NCBI GenBank assembly: GCA_030826715.1
Contig: JAUUDL010000119.1
Location: 1 to 32,403 of the forward strand
DNA from: Hydrogenimonas sp.
Lineage (GTDB): Bacteria; Campylobacterota; Campylobacteria; Campylobacterales; Hydrogenimonadaceae
Length of the DNA: 32,403 nt
Direction of reading: 5' to 3'
Shown: piece after piece, positions 1 through 8,191 of the stretch
Position numbering within the stretch: the stretch's first letter is position 1
How the letters are laid out: every line of letters begins with the position of its first letter
Made by a program: the position numbers and the translations under genes
The notes under the pieces: generated by a model
Databases searched by the model: none
The model's input: only the letters and a program-made list of their open reading frames with translations
Told to the model about the DNA's origin: nothing

Positions 1-30
1 GGTGACACGCCGCTTTTTGCGTCGCGTTCG

Positions 31-333
31 CTACTCCGAACACCTATCGATACCGAGCTTTTTGAGCAATATGTCGAAAAAAGGGCCGCCCTCTTTGTCG
101 TAATCGTCGTTGAATTCGATGTAATAGGCGTAGGGTTCGGCGCCCGCTTTTTCGTTGTTTTCGAAAACGGCAGGCTTGGCGCCCGTCTCTTTCATCGTCT
201 CTTCGATCGCTTTTAACACCTCTTCTCTCAGTTCGGGATGCTCTTTAAAAACAATCTGAATACCTTCATACCGTTCTTCACGTCTGAAATAGGCTTCAAT
301 CTGCCCACACCGGTTTTTTGTTCGTTCGGCCAT
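31..333 (-). CDS. Hypothetical small acidic protein (paralog of the 7907..8185 product)
   Basis: 100-aa ORF downstream of rny on the same strand. Its C-terminus IEFNDDYDKEGGPFFDILLKKLGIDRC nearly matches a second ORF in the window. Confidence 0.8.
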   Translation of the reverse strand: MAERTKNRCGQIEAYFRREERYEGIQIVFKEHPELREEVLKAIEETMKETGAKPAVFENNEKAGAEPYAYYIEFNDDYDKEGGPFFDILLKKLGIDRCSE

Positions 334-357
334 CTTCTCTCCTTTTAACTGATGTTG

Positions 358-1926
358 TTACCGCGCATAATTGATCGCTCTGGTTTCTCTGATGACATTG
401 ACCTTGATCTCGCCGGGGTACTGCACACTCTTTTCGATCTCCTCGGCAATTTCTTTGCTCAGCAGCACCGCCTCGTCGTCGTTGACGAGGGTGGCATTGA
501 CGATAACGCGCACTTCCCGTCCGGCGTTGATGGCGTAGGCATGGTGGACGCCGGGTTTGGATGTGGCGATCTCTTCGATCGTCTTGACCCGCTTGAGGAA
601 ACTCTCAAGCACTTCGCGCCGCGCACCCGGTCTGGCCGCCGAGAGGGTATCGGCCGCACAGACGGCCGCCGATTCGACGCTGTTTGGCTCTTCATGCCCA
701 TGGTGGGCATAGATCGCGTTGATCACCACCGGATGCTCTTTGTAACGTCGGCACACATCCGCACCCAGATCGACGTGGCTGCCTGCATATTCATGCGTCA
801 ACGCTTTGCCGATATCGTGCAGAATGCCGGCCCTTTTGGCGAGGGTTTCGTCCCCGCCCATCTCCGCGGCCATGATTCCCGCCAGATGCGCCACTTCGAG
901 TGAATGGCCAAGTGCGTTTTGGCCGTAGCTGGCCCTGTACCGCAACCGTCCGATCAGTTTCATCAGCTCCGGATGCATCGGTGAGAGCCCAAGGTCCACA
1001 ACGATCTGCTCACCCTCTTCGAGAATCTTCTGATCAAACTCTTCGGTCACCTTTTCGTAGATCTCTTCGATACGCGCAGGCTGGATCCGTCCATCTTCGA
1101 TCAAAAGCTCGATCGTCCGTGTCGCGATGGCGCGCCTATAGAGGTTAAAGCTGCTCAAAATGATCGCGCCCGGCGTATCGTCGATGATGATATCGACCCC
1201 CAGCAGCATCTCCAATGTCTTGATATTGCGCCCCTCTTTGCCGATGATGCGCCCTTTGAGCTCGTCGTCGGGCAGATGGACGGTGTTGATGAGCCGTTCG
1301 GCCGCGAAATCGCCGGCATACCGCGTGGTCGCCTGGGCCAAAATATAGTTGGCTTTCCGCTGCGCTTCGGTTTTTGCTTCGGTTTCGTACTTCCGTACGA
1401 TATGGGCGATCTCGGCGCGCGCTTCCTCTTCGGCATGCTTGAGGACCATTTCACGTGCCTCTTCATCCGTGAGGCCCGAGGCCCGTTCAAGAAGCTTCAC
1501 CGCCTCTCTTCGCTTCGCTTCATATTCGCTCTTGAGCTTTTCAAGCTGCGCCTGGACCGCTTTGATGTCGGCTTTTTCCTGCTTTATCTCTTTGCGCTCA
1601 CGGGCGATCTCTTTAAGCTCATCTTCGAGTTTTTCAGCCAACTGCGCTTCGCGTTTTTCGAGTTGCTGGAGCCGCTGTTTATACTCGCTGTCGATCCGTG
1701 CGATCTCTTCTTCGTACCGTTTCTTGGCTTCGAGTTCAGCCTCTTTGACGCGGAAGTTGGCATTCTGAAGCGTCTTTTCCGCTTCGTGTTCGATCGCCTT
1801 GGCTTTCGCCTTGGCCTGCTCGACATATATCTCATATTTCGAAGCATCGACCTTGCGTGTGATAATGAAGGCGGTGACGGCACTAATCGCGGCAGCGCCA
1901 CCTCCTATTATTATTTCTGTTATCAT
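358..1926 (-). CDS. rny: Ribonuclease Y
   Basis: N-terminal membrane segment, long coiled coil, KH-like region (GRIIGKEGRNIKTLEMLLGVDIIIDDTPGAIILSSF) and HD domain (HDIGKALTHE). ATG at 1926 preferred over an upstream TTG at 1944. Confidence 0.95.
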   Translation of the reverse strand: MITEIIIGGGAAAISAVTAFIITRKVDASKYEIYVEQAKAKAKAIEHEAEKTLQNANFRVKEAELEAKKRYEEEIARIDSEYKQRLQQLEKREAQLAEKLEDELKEIARERKEIKQEKADIKAVQAQLEKLKSEYEAKRREAVKLLERASGLTDEEAREMVLKHAEEEARAEIAHIVRKYETEAKTEAQRKANYILAQATTRYAGDFAAERLINTVHLPDDELKGRIIGKEGRNIKTLEMLLGVDIIIDDTPGAIILSSFNLYRRAIATRTIELLIEDGRIQPARIEEIYEKVTEEFDQKILEEGEQIVVDLGLSPMHPELMKLIGRLRYRASYGQNALGHSLEVAHLAGIMAAEMGGDETLAKRAGILHDIGKALTHEYAGSHVDLGADVCRRYKEHPVVINAIYAHHGHEEPNSVESAAVCAADTLSAARPGARREVLESFLKRVKTIEEIATSKPGVHHAYAINAGREVRVIVNATLVNDDEAVLLSKEIAEEIEKSVQYPGEIKVNVIRETRAINYAR

Positions 1927-2476
1927 AGTGTTTCCCTCGGACAATAATATCTTCGGGGGTTATATAGATATCGGCCTGGACATCGTAATCGTCCGTGATT
2001 TTCTCTTTCGTATGGCACTTGGCCAGCTGTACGAATATCGTCAACGGTTTTCGCCCCAATGAGGCAAAAAATCTGTCGTACATCCCTTTTCCAAACCCTA
2101 CGCGGCGAAATCTTCCGTCAACCCCCACGACGGGAACGATCGCCATATCGATTTTAGTCATAAAAAAATGTGAATTTTTCGGTTCATATAATCCAAACCG
2201 CTTTTTTTGCAGCGGCAGTCTGTATTGTACCAACTTAAAACTTTTCCCTTCCATAAACGGCACATAGATCTTTCTGCGTCCGCGAAGATGCCTAAACAGA
2301 GGCCTGATGTCGACTTCATGGGACATGGGCAAATAGAGAAGTATGGATTTTGGATTATATTTTTTTATAATTTTCTCAAGACGGCGAAGAACCGTCCGAT
2401 TGCGTTGCAATCTACCATGTTTCTCCGCTTTTTTCAACCGTTGAAGGCACATTTGTCGAAATAGATTTTTGTCCAC
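1883..2476 (-). CDS. 5-formyltetrahydrofolate cyclo-ligase family protein
   Basis: C-terminal part of the 412-aa ORF: LLYLPMSHEVDIRPL...VPVVGVDGRFRRVGFGKGMYDRFF is typical of the family. Likely GTG start at 2476 (VDKNLFRQMCLQRL), with ATG 2452 as alternative. Confidence 0.85.
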   Translation of the reverse strand: MDKNLFRQMCLQRLKKAEKHGRLQRNRTVLRRLEKIIKKYNPKSILLYLPMSHEVDIRPLFRHLRGRRKIYVPFMEGKSFKLVQYRLPLQKKRFGLYEPKNSHFFMTKIDMAIVPVVGVDGRFRRVGFGKGMYDRFFASLGRKPLTIFVQLAKCHTKEKITDDYDVQADIYITPEDIIVRGKHYDNRNNNRRWRCRD

Positions 2477-2494
2477 TTTTAAGCCCTGTTTTAC

Positions 2495-2500
2495 TATAAT
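2495..2500 (+). promoter_or_regulatory. Candidate -10 box (TATAAT) for the TlpA-like gene
   Basis: TATAAT 31 bp upstream of the ATG at 2531, in the divergent intergenic region. No convincing -35 at ideal spacing. Confidence 0.4.
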
Positions 2501-2530
2501 GAAGGTTATTTTAGCCAAAAGGATATTTGG

Positions 2531-3103
2531 ATGCACTTGAAACGACTCTCTTTGGGCGCACTGATCGCGCTTGCTTTGCTTGCAGGCGGATGCGGCCATA
2601 AAGAGAAAAGTGAACAAACCGCCGAAAAAGGCGAAACGAAAATAGAGCAACCCAGAAAGTTCATGCTCAAAGACGGCAATGCCACGATCGCCGCGCAGCT
2701 TGGTGAAGAGGGGTTTGCCTTCACAACCAAAGCCCCGATCGTCATGCTCGACTTCTTTGCCACGTGGTGCCCGCCGTGCCGAGCCGAAATCCCGCACCTG
2801 GCCAATCTCCAGAAAAAGTATGAAGGTAAGCTGCAAATCGTCGGGGTACTCGTCGACAGTGTCGATCCGGCCGAACTGGCGCGATTCAGAAGCGAACACG
2901 GTATCAACTATTTCGTCTCCAGCGCTCCCGACAACATGCTTCTGGCCGCCACGACCGCCGATATGCTCCATCAGCCCAAAAACTTTTCGATCCCGATGAT
3001 GGTCATTTTCGTGAACGGCAAATATTTCCGCCACTATGTGGGCATGGTGCCCGAAGAGATGATCGAAAGCGACATCAAAGAGGCGCTCAAGGAGGTGAAA
3101 TAA
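2531..3103 (+). CDS. TlpA/thioredoxin-like lipoprotein
   Basis: Lipobox LAGGC after a signal sequence; thioredoxin-like FFATWCPPCRAEIPHL motif. Confidence 0.9.
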   Translation: MHLKRLSLGALIALALLAGGCGHKEKSEQTAEKGETKIEQPRKFMLKDGNATIAAQLGEEGFAFTTKAPIVMLDFFATWCPPCRAEIPHLANLQKKYEGKLQIVGVLVDSVDPAELARFRSEHGINYFVSSAPDNMLLAATTADMLHQPKNFSIPMMVIFVNGKYFRHYVGMVPEEMIESDIKEALKEVK

Positions 3104-3104
3104 G

Positions 3105-4238
3105 ATGTTCTCCTTTCTCAAAAAAGGATTGAAAAAGACGGTCGAAAAGATCGAGGCGGCCGCACCGAAAAAAAGGGAGAAGATCGACCGCGACGAGCTC
3201 GAGGACCTGCTGCTCGAAGCCGATGTCAGCTACGACATCGTCGAAAAGATCATCGAATCGCTTCCACAGACGGTCAACCGGCTCCAGCTCTACAACACCC
3301 TGATCTCCGTCTTTATGTATGCCACCCCAAAGATCGAGCCGCACGGCGAAAAACCGTTCGTCGAACTCATCGTCGGCGTCAACGGCGCCGGCAAGACCAC
3401 GACGATCGCGAAACTGGCGCTGCGCTACAAAAAGGAGGGGCAAAGCGTACTGCTCGGTGCCGCCGACACTTTCCGCGCCGCCGCGATCGAGCAGCTCAAA
3501 CGCTGGGCCGAGAAGATCGATGTCCCCATCGTCTACACCAAACAGGGCCACGACCCTTCCGCCGTGGCGTACGATGCGATCAGTTCCGCCAAAGCCAAGG
3601 GAATCGATCGCGTCATCATCGACACGGCAGGCCGGCTGCACACACAGGCCAATCTCGCCGAAGAGCTCAAAAAGATCGTCCGCGTCTGCGGCAAGGCGAT
3701 GGAGGGTGCGCCGCACCGCAAGATCCTGATCCTTGACGGCACCCAGGGCAACAGCGCCATCAATCAGGCCAAAGCGTTCAAGGAGATGATCGATATCGAC
3801 GGCATCATCATCACCAAACTCGACGGTACGGCCAAAGGGGGTGCCCTTTTCTCCATCGCCGAAGAGCTGAAACTTCCCATCTACTATGTCGGGGTCGGCG
3901 AAAAGGCCGAAGATCTGATTCCGTTCGATCCCAAAGAGTTCGTCAACACGATCCTTGACGCCATCTTCATCGAAGAGAGCGAAAAAACGGTCCCCTCTTC
4001 GGGAAAGACCCACAATGTCGACCTTCACGCGCTTACGAGCGCCCAACGTCAACGGCTCGAACAGATGCTACACGAAGACGGCTACGATTTGCTTTCCAAG
4101 CACTTCGTCAAAGAGCAAAAATCGGGGGAAACCTATCGCCTCGTCGTCAACGACAACAGCGACACCATCGAAATCCATGGGCCGACAGGCGACATTCTGA
4201 AAGCCTACAGAGCCGAAGACCTGGACACGAATGGCTAA
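3105..4238 (+). CDS. ftsY: Signal recognition particle receptor FtsY with C-terminal extension
   Basis: NG-domain motifs GVNGAGKTTTIAKLA, DTFRAAAIEQL, DTAGRLH, TKLDGTAKGG. About 85 extra residues follow the usual C-terminus. Confidence 0.95.
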   Translation: MFSFLKKGLKKTVEKIEAAAPKKREKIDRDELEDLLLEADVSYDIVEKIIESLPQTVNRLQLYNTLISVFMYATPKIEPHGEKPFVELIVGVNGAGKTTTIAKLALRYKKEGQSVLLGAADTFRAAAIEQLKRWAEKIDVPIVYTKQGHDPSAVAYDAISSAKAKGIDRVIIDTAGRLHTQANLAEELKKIVRVCGKAMEGAPHRKILILDGTQGNSAINQAKAFKEMIDIDGIIITKLDGTAKGGALFSIAEELKLPIYYVGVGEKAEDLIPFDPKEFVNTILDAIFIEESEKTVPSSGKTHNVDLHALTSAQRQRLEQMLHEDGYDLLSKHFVKEQKSGETYRLVVNDNSDTIEIHGPTGDILKAYRAEDLDTNG

Positions 4239-5580
4239 GAAGAAACAGACCCTCTACGAGTGCCAGGCGTGTGGCATGCAGAGCCCCAAATGGATGGGCA
4301 AATGCCCAAACTGCGGCGCCTGGGAGAGCTTCGTAGAACTCTCCGCCGAGCAACAGAAGGTGCTGCAGAACATCTCCAAAGCGACAAGCGCCGGTGCACA
4401 CGCCAAACCGATCACACAGATCGAAGAGGAAGAGGTGACGCGTTTTAATAGCGGTGACAGTGAGCTGGACCTGGTGCTGGGCGGGGGCATCGTACCCGGA
4501 TCGCTGGTACTCATCGGAGGGAGCCCGGGTATCGGTAAATCGACTCTGTTGCTGGGGATCGGTGGCAAGCTGGCGCAGCGCGGTCTGCGCATTCTCTATG
4601 TCAGTGGCGAAGAGTCGGGCGGGCAGATCAAGATGCGGGCCAACCGCCTCGGCGCCAATCACGACAACCTCTATTTCCTGAGCGAAATACGTCTTGAGTC
4701 GGTGATGCAGGAGGTGGCGCAGAACCGCTACGACCTCATCATCATCGACTCGATCCAGACCCTCTACTCCGAAGCGGTTCCCTCCGCGCCCGGCAGCGTC
4801 ACGCAGGTACGCACGATCACGTTCGATCTGATGCGACTGGCCAAGGAGAAGCAGCTTCCCATCTTCATCATCGGCCACATCACCAAGGAGGGCTCCATCG
4901 CCGGACCGCGGGTGCTCGAACACATGGTCGACACGGTGCTTTACTTCGAGGGTGATTCGAGCAAAGAGATCCGGATGCTCCGTGCCTTCAAAAACCGTTT
5001 CGGAAGCACCAGTGAAGTAGGCATTTTTGAAATGACCCAGGAGGGGCTGGTGAGCGCCAAAAACATCGCCAGCAAATTTTTCAGCCGCGGCAAACCGCAG
5101 GCCGGAAGCGCCGTCACCGTCATTATGGAGGGCACCAGACCGCTCGTGATCGAAGTACAGGCGCTCGTGGCAGACAGCGGTTACGGCAACCCCAAGCGCT
5201 CCACCACGGGCTACGACGCCAGTCGCCTGACGATGCTTCTGGCCCTGCTGGAAAAGAAGCTCGAACTTCCTTTCGGTCAGTATGACGTCTTCGTCAATAT
5301 CGCCGGCGGCATCAAGATCAACGAACCTGCCGCCGATCTGGCCATCATCGCCGCCATCATCAGCAGTTTCAGGAACCGCCCGCTCAGTGACGAGAGTGTC
5401 TTCATTGGGGAGGTGAGCCTCATTGGGGATATCCGTGAAGTCTTCCATCTCGAACAGCGCCTCAGGGAGGCCCATACACTGGGTTTCACCAAAGCGATCG
5501 TCCCCAACAAACCAGGCTTTGAGACACCGATGAAATGCTTCGTCGCCGAAGAGGTGGCAAAAGTCGTCGAATGGATGTGA
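4231..5580 (+). CDS. radA: DNA repair protein RadA
   Basis: N-terminal zinc finger (CQACG...CPNCG), Walker A GGSPGIGKST, KNRFG motif, Lon-like C-terminal domain. Confidence 0.97.
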   Translation: MAKKKQTLYECQACGMQSPKWMGKCPNCGAWESFVELSAEQQKVLQNISKATSAGAHAKPITQIEEEEVTRFNSGDSELDLVLGGGIVPGSLVLIGGSPGIGKSTLLLGIGGKLAQRGLRILYVSGEESGGQIKMRANRLGANHDNLYFLSEIRLESVMQEVAQNRYDLIIIDSIQTLYSEAVPSAPGSVTQVRTITFDLMRLAKEKQLPIFIIGHITKEGSIAGPRVLEHMVDTVLYFEGDSSKEIRMLRAFKNRFGSTSEVGIFEMTQEGLVSAKNIASKFFSRGKPQAGSAVTVIMEGTRPLVIEVQALVADSGYGNPKRSTTGYDASRLTMLLALLEKKLELPFGQYDVFVNIAGGIKINEPAADLAIIAAIISSFRNRPLSDESVFIGEVSLIGDIREVFHLEQRLREAHTLGFTKAIVPNKPGFETPMKCFVAEEVAKVVEWM

Positions 5581-5590
5581 AAGGATCCAC

Positions 5591-6127
5591 ATGCAAAAAA
5601 GAGTATTGATCGTCACGGCCGACGGATTCGAAGATTCCGAACTTCAAATCCCATATGAACGGATCTCCAAAGCGGGAATCGAGGTCGATATCGCTTCGTT
5701 TCACAAAGGGGAGATCACCGGCAAACACGGACTCAGGATCTTTGCAGACAAAAGTTTCGACGATATAGATCCTAATCGCTACGATGCACTGATTCTTCCC
5801 GGAGGGAAAGCGCCTGAAAAGATCCGTAAGAATGAAAGGGCTCTCTCCATCGTCCGTCATTTCGTCGACAGCGGCAAACCGGTCGCGGCGATCTGCCACG
5901 GGCCACAGATATTGATTTCGGCTGGACGCGTCAAAGATAAACAGATGACCGGCTACTATAAAATCGCCAAAGAGCTTCAGGAAGCCGGCGCCATCTACAT
6001 AGACGACAAGGTAGTCGTCGACGGCAATCTGATCACCTCCAGAACCCCCACCGATCTCGACGTCTTCGTCTCTGAGATACTCAAACGGCTTACAGCAAAG
6101 AATGAGTCGGGGGTATCCGGGCGTTGA
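5591..6127 (+). CDS. DJ-1/PfpI family protein
   Basis: VLIVTADGFEDSEL...LILPGGKAPEKIR...AAICHGPQILISAG, with the nucleophile-elbow cysteine in ICHGPQ. Confidence 0.93.
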   Translation: MQKRVLIVTADGFEDSELQIPYERISKAGIEVDIASFHKGEITGKHGLRIFADKSFDDIDPNRYDALILPGGKAPEKIRKNERALSIVRHFVDSGKPVAAICHGPQILISAGRVKDKQMTGYYKIAKELQEAGAIYIDDKVVVDGNLITSRTPTDLDVFVSEILKRLTAKNESGVSGR

Positions 6128-6777
6128 ACTGGCTGGCCCATATCGTCATCTCGAAAAACGCCATCGGCCACCAACTGGGCAATCTCCTGGCCGATCCCAT
6201 GAAAGGCCGATGCTGGATCTGGGCCGATGGCGAGGTACGGGCAGGTTTTGCCGCACATCTTAAAATCGACACTTTCACCGACCGAAACGACCACGTCAAG
6301 AGAAGCAAGGAAAGGGTGAGCAAACATGGCCACCTCAGAGGTATCGTAATCGATATGGCTTATGACCACCTTCTTGCGAAAAACTGGGACATCTACGTCG
6401 ATGAAGATCTCGGTACCTTTCTGCGAAGGTTCCACGATCGGGCACTCACGGAAATCGAACATTATCCGACGGCCGCCAGGAGTTTCGTCGAACGGGTGGT
6501 CCACTCCCAAATTCTTGCGAGTTACGACTCTTTCGATGGACTCGAAGCTGCGCTTCGGCGCATAGACAAAAGATTGTCGAAACGGCTCCGCCGCAGAGAG
6601 TGTACAACCGATTACATCGCTTCTTTGGAAAAAAATCTCGATGCCATCGAAGAGGACTTCAATCGCTTTTTCCCTCAGCTATTGGCCCACCTCTCCCCCG
6701 TCATCGAGGCGCAAAGCGATGGGCATTGGCTCAAAACAGAGGCCACTCGAAGCAATATTTTATTTAATACATCATAG
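6124..6777 (+). CDS. Acyl carrier protein phosphodiesterase-like (AcpH/DUF479 family)
   Basis: MNWLAHIVIS...GNLLADPMKG...HLKIDTFTDRND...DMAYDHLLAKNW pattern. TTG start overlaps the preceding stop (TTGA). Confidence 0.85.
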   Translation: MNWLAHIVISKNAIGHQLGNLLADPMKGRCWIWADGEVRAGFAAHLKIDTFTDRNDHVKRSKERVSKHGHLRGIVIDMAYDHLLAKNWDIYVDEDLGTFLRRFHDRALTEIEHYPTAARSFVERVVHSQILASYDSFDGLEAALRRIDKRLSKRLRRRECTTDYIASLEKNLDAIEEDFNRFFPQLLAHLSPVIEAQSDGHWLKTEATRSNILFNTS

Positions 6778-6816
6778 AATACCGTTCACGACAATAATTC
6801 AAATCAAGGAAATTGT

Positions 6817-7281
6817 ATGAAAAACGGATGGATCAAACTTGCAATCGCAACCGGACTTCTCACCTCCCTTGGGGCGCCTCTGTTCGCCGGGCAGCTCATC
6901 ACTGCGGAAGACCCCGATGCCATTTTGAATATGGCCAAAGGGTATGGTAGCGCCATTTTGAAAAAGGACAGTACAGGAGATCCGTTCATCGTAGGTCGCA
7001 TCGACGGGACCCGCTACTCCATATCCTTCTATGGCTGCAAAAACCACAAAAGCTGCAAGGATATCCAGTTCACCGCCATCTGGAGCGGCGCTGATACCAA
7101 TTTGAAAAAAATCAACCAATGGAACAGCACCAAGCGTTTCGGTAAAGCCTACATCGACAAAGACGGCGATGTGCAGCTCAATATGCCGGTCAACCTGCGC
7201 TATGGCGTCACTGTCGACAATCTCGACGATACCTTCGACTGGTGGGCGCGCATCATGAAATCTTTCCCCAAAGAGATCTAA
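6817..7281 (+). CDS. Secreted YbjN-domain-like protein
   Basis: N-terminal signal peptide (MKNGWIKLAIATGLLTSLGAPLFAG) followed by a YbjN-like fold pattern. Confidence 0.6.
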   Translation: MKNGWIKLAIATGLLTSLGAPLFAGQLITAEDPDAILNMAKGYGSAILKKDSTGDPFIVGRIDGTRYSISFYGCKNHKSCKDIQFTAIWSGADTNLKKINQWNSTKRFGKAYIDKDGDVQLNMPVNLRYGVTVDNLDDTFDWWARIMKSFPKEI

Positions 7282-7285
7282 CCAC

Positions 7286-7314
7286 TGCCACATCCGTACC
7301 CTACGGATGTGGCA
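7286..7314. terminator. Candidate bidirectional hairpin terminator between convergent genes
   Basis: Perfect 13-bp inverted repeat TGCCACATCCGTA-ccc-TACGGATGTGGCA between the ends of the YbjN-like gene and pssA; no strong T-tract. Confidence 0.7.
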
Positions 7315-7855
7315 CTTTCACCTTCGAATTCAACAGCCACCCGATCACGGACATCAAAATGACGACACCCGCCCCCGGGATCACGCCGTACACATATCCC
7401 AGATAGACAAGCCAGAGCAGTATCGCCCCCAACGGTGTGGGGACACCGACAAAATATCGGCCCACTTCACCCGCCTCCGCATTGATGTTGAACTGAATGA
7501 GCCGGCGTAGCCCGCTGATGACATAGTAGATACTTGCGATAACAGAAAGGTCGAACCACACCCCGTCCAAATGGGTATAGACGGCCTGGAATATCAGAAA
7601 AACAGGTACCAGGACAAACGAAAGAAAGTCGGCAAAAGAATCGAGCTGAATGCCAAATTCATTAGAAAGCCCATACTTTCTGGCAATCTTTCCGTCGAAA
7701 ATATCGAAAGCGCCGCCGATCCACGCAAAGATAATGGCATAGAAAAAGTTATTCTGAGTGATCAGATAGGTCGCGACAAGACCGCACGTGATGTTGACCA
7801 TCGTAAAGAGATTGGCGAGATTGAAGTGTGAAGAGGGATTGAATAGTGGATTCAT
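7301..7855 (-). CDS. pssA: CDP-alcohol phosphatidyltransferase, probable phosphatidylserine synthase
   Basis: CDP-alcohol motif DIFDGKIARKYGLSNEFGIQLDSFAD plus multiple TM segments. Confidence 0.92.
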   Translation of the reverse strand: MNPLFNPSSHFNLANLFTMVNITCGLVATYLITQNNFFYAIIFAWIGGAFDIFDGKIARKYGLSNEFGIQLDSFADFLSFVLVPVFLIFQAVYTHLDGVWFDLSVIASIYYVISGLRRLIQFNINAEAGEVGRYFVGVPTPLGAILLWLVYLGYVYGVIPGAGVVILMSVIGWLLNSKVKVPHP

Positions 7856-7869
7856 TGATGACCTTTGTG

Positions 7870-7875
7870 TATAAT
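7870..7875 (+). promoter_or_regulatory. Candidate -10 box (TATAAT) for the second small paralog
   Basis: TATAAT between divergent pssA and the ORF whose preferred start is ATG 7907. Confidence 0.4.
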
Positions 7876-7906
7876 TGCGCTATATTTTACAAAAAAGAAG
7901 CTTCAA

Positions 7907-8185
7907 ATGTCCGACATACTCAATACGATGACCGCCATCCACTCACATGAAGAGCGCTATGAAAAGCTCGAACTTCTCTATAGAAACGAAAAGGAGAAAA
8001 AGAAGATCCTCGATGCCATCAACACCCTCCACTATCGAGATGAATGCCACGTGGAGATCGCCACCGTCGACGAAGGAGAGGGGCATGGTTTCGTCAGTAT
8101 AGAATTTCACGACGATTACGACAAAGAGGCCGGCCCCTTTTTCGACGCGCTGATAAAGAAACTGGGTATCGACCACTGCGAATAA
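7907..8185 (+). CDS. Hypothetical small protein (paralog of the 31..333 product)
   Basis: MSDILNTM...HEERYEKLELLY...SIEFHDDYDKEAGPFFDALIKKLGIDHC aligns along most of its length with the 31..333 product. Internal ATG 7907 preferred over 7865. Confidence 0.8.
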   Translation: MSDILNTMTAIHSHEERYEKLELLYRNEKEKKKILDAINTLHYRDECHVEIATVDEGEGHGFVSIEFHDDYDKEAGPFFDALIKKLGIDHCE

Positions 8186-8191
8186 ACAGTT

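Noticed and set aside
352-903. Plus-strand ORF antisense to rny
   Set aside because: Overlaps the conserved HD-domain region of rny; no independent support.
1883-3121. Full 412-aa minus-strand ORF as one long protein
   Set aside because: Only the C-terminal ~198 codons resemble the cyclo-ligase. The upstream part is antisense to the TlpA-like lipoprotein gene.
3087-4052. 321-aa minus-strand ORF antisense to ftsY
   Set aside because: ftsY is certain on the plus strand and the antisense frame has no family signature.
4147-5616. 489-aa minus-strand ORF antisense to radA
   Set aside because: The plus strand encodes clear RadA. The antisense translation is low-complexity and has no recognisable motifs, consistent with a codon-bias artefact.
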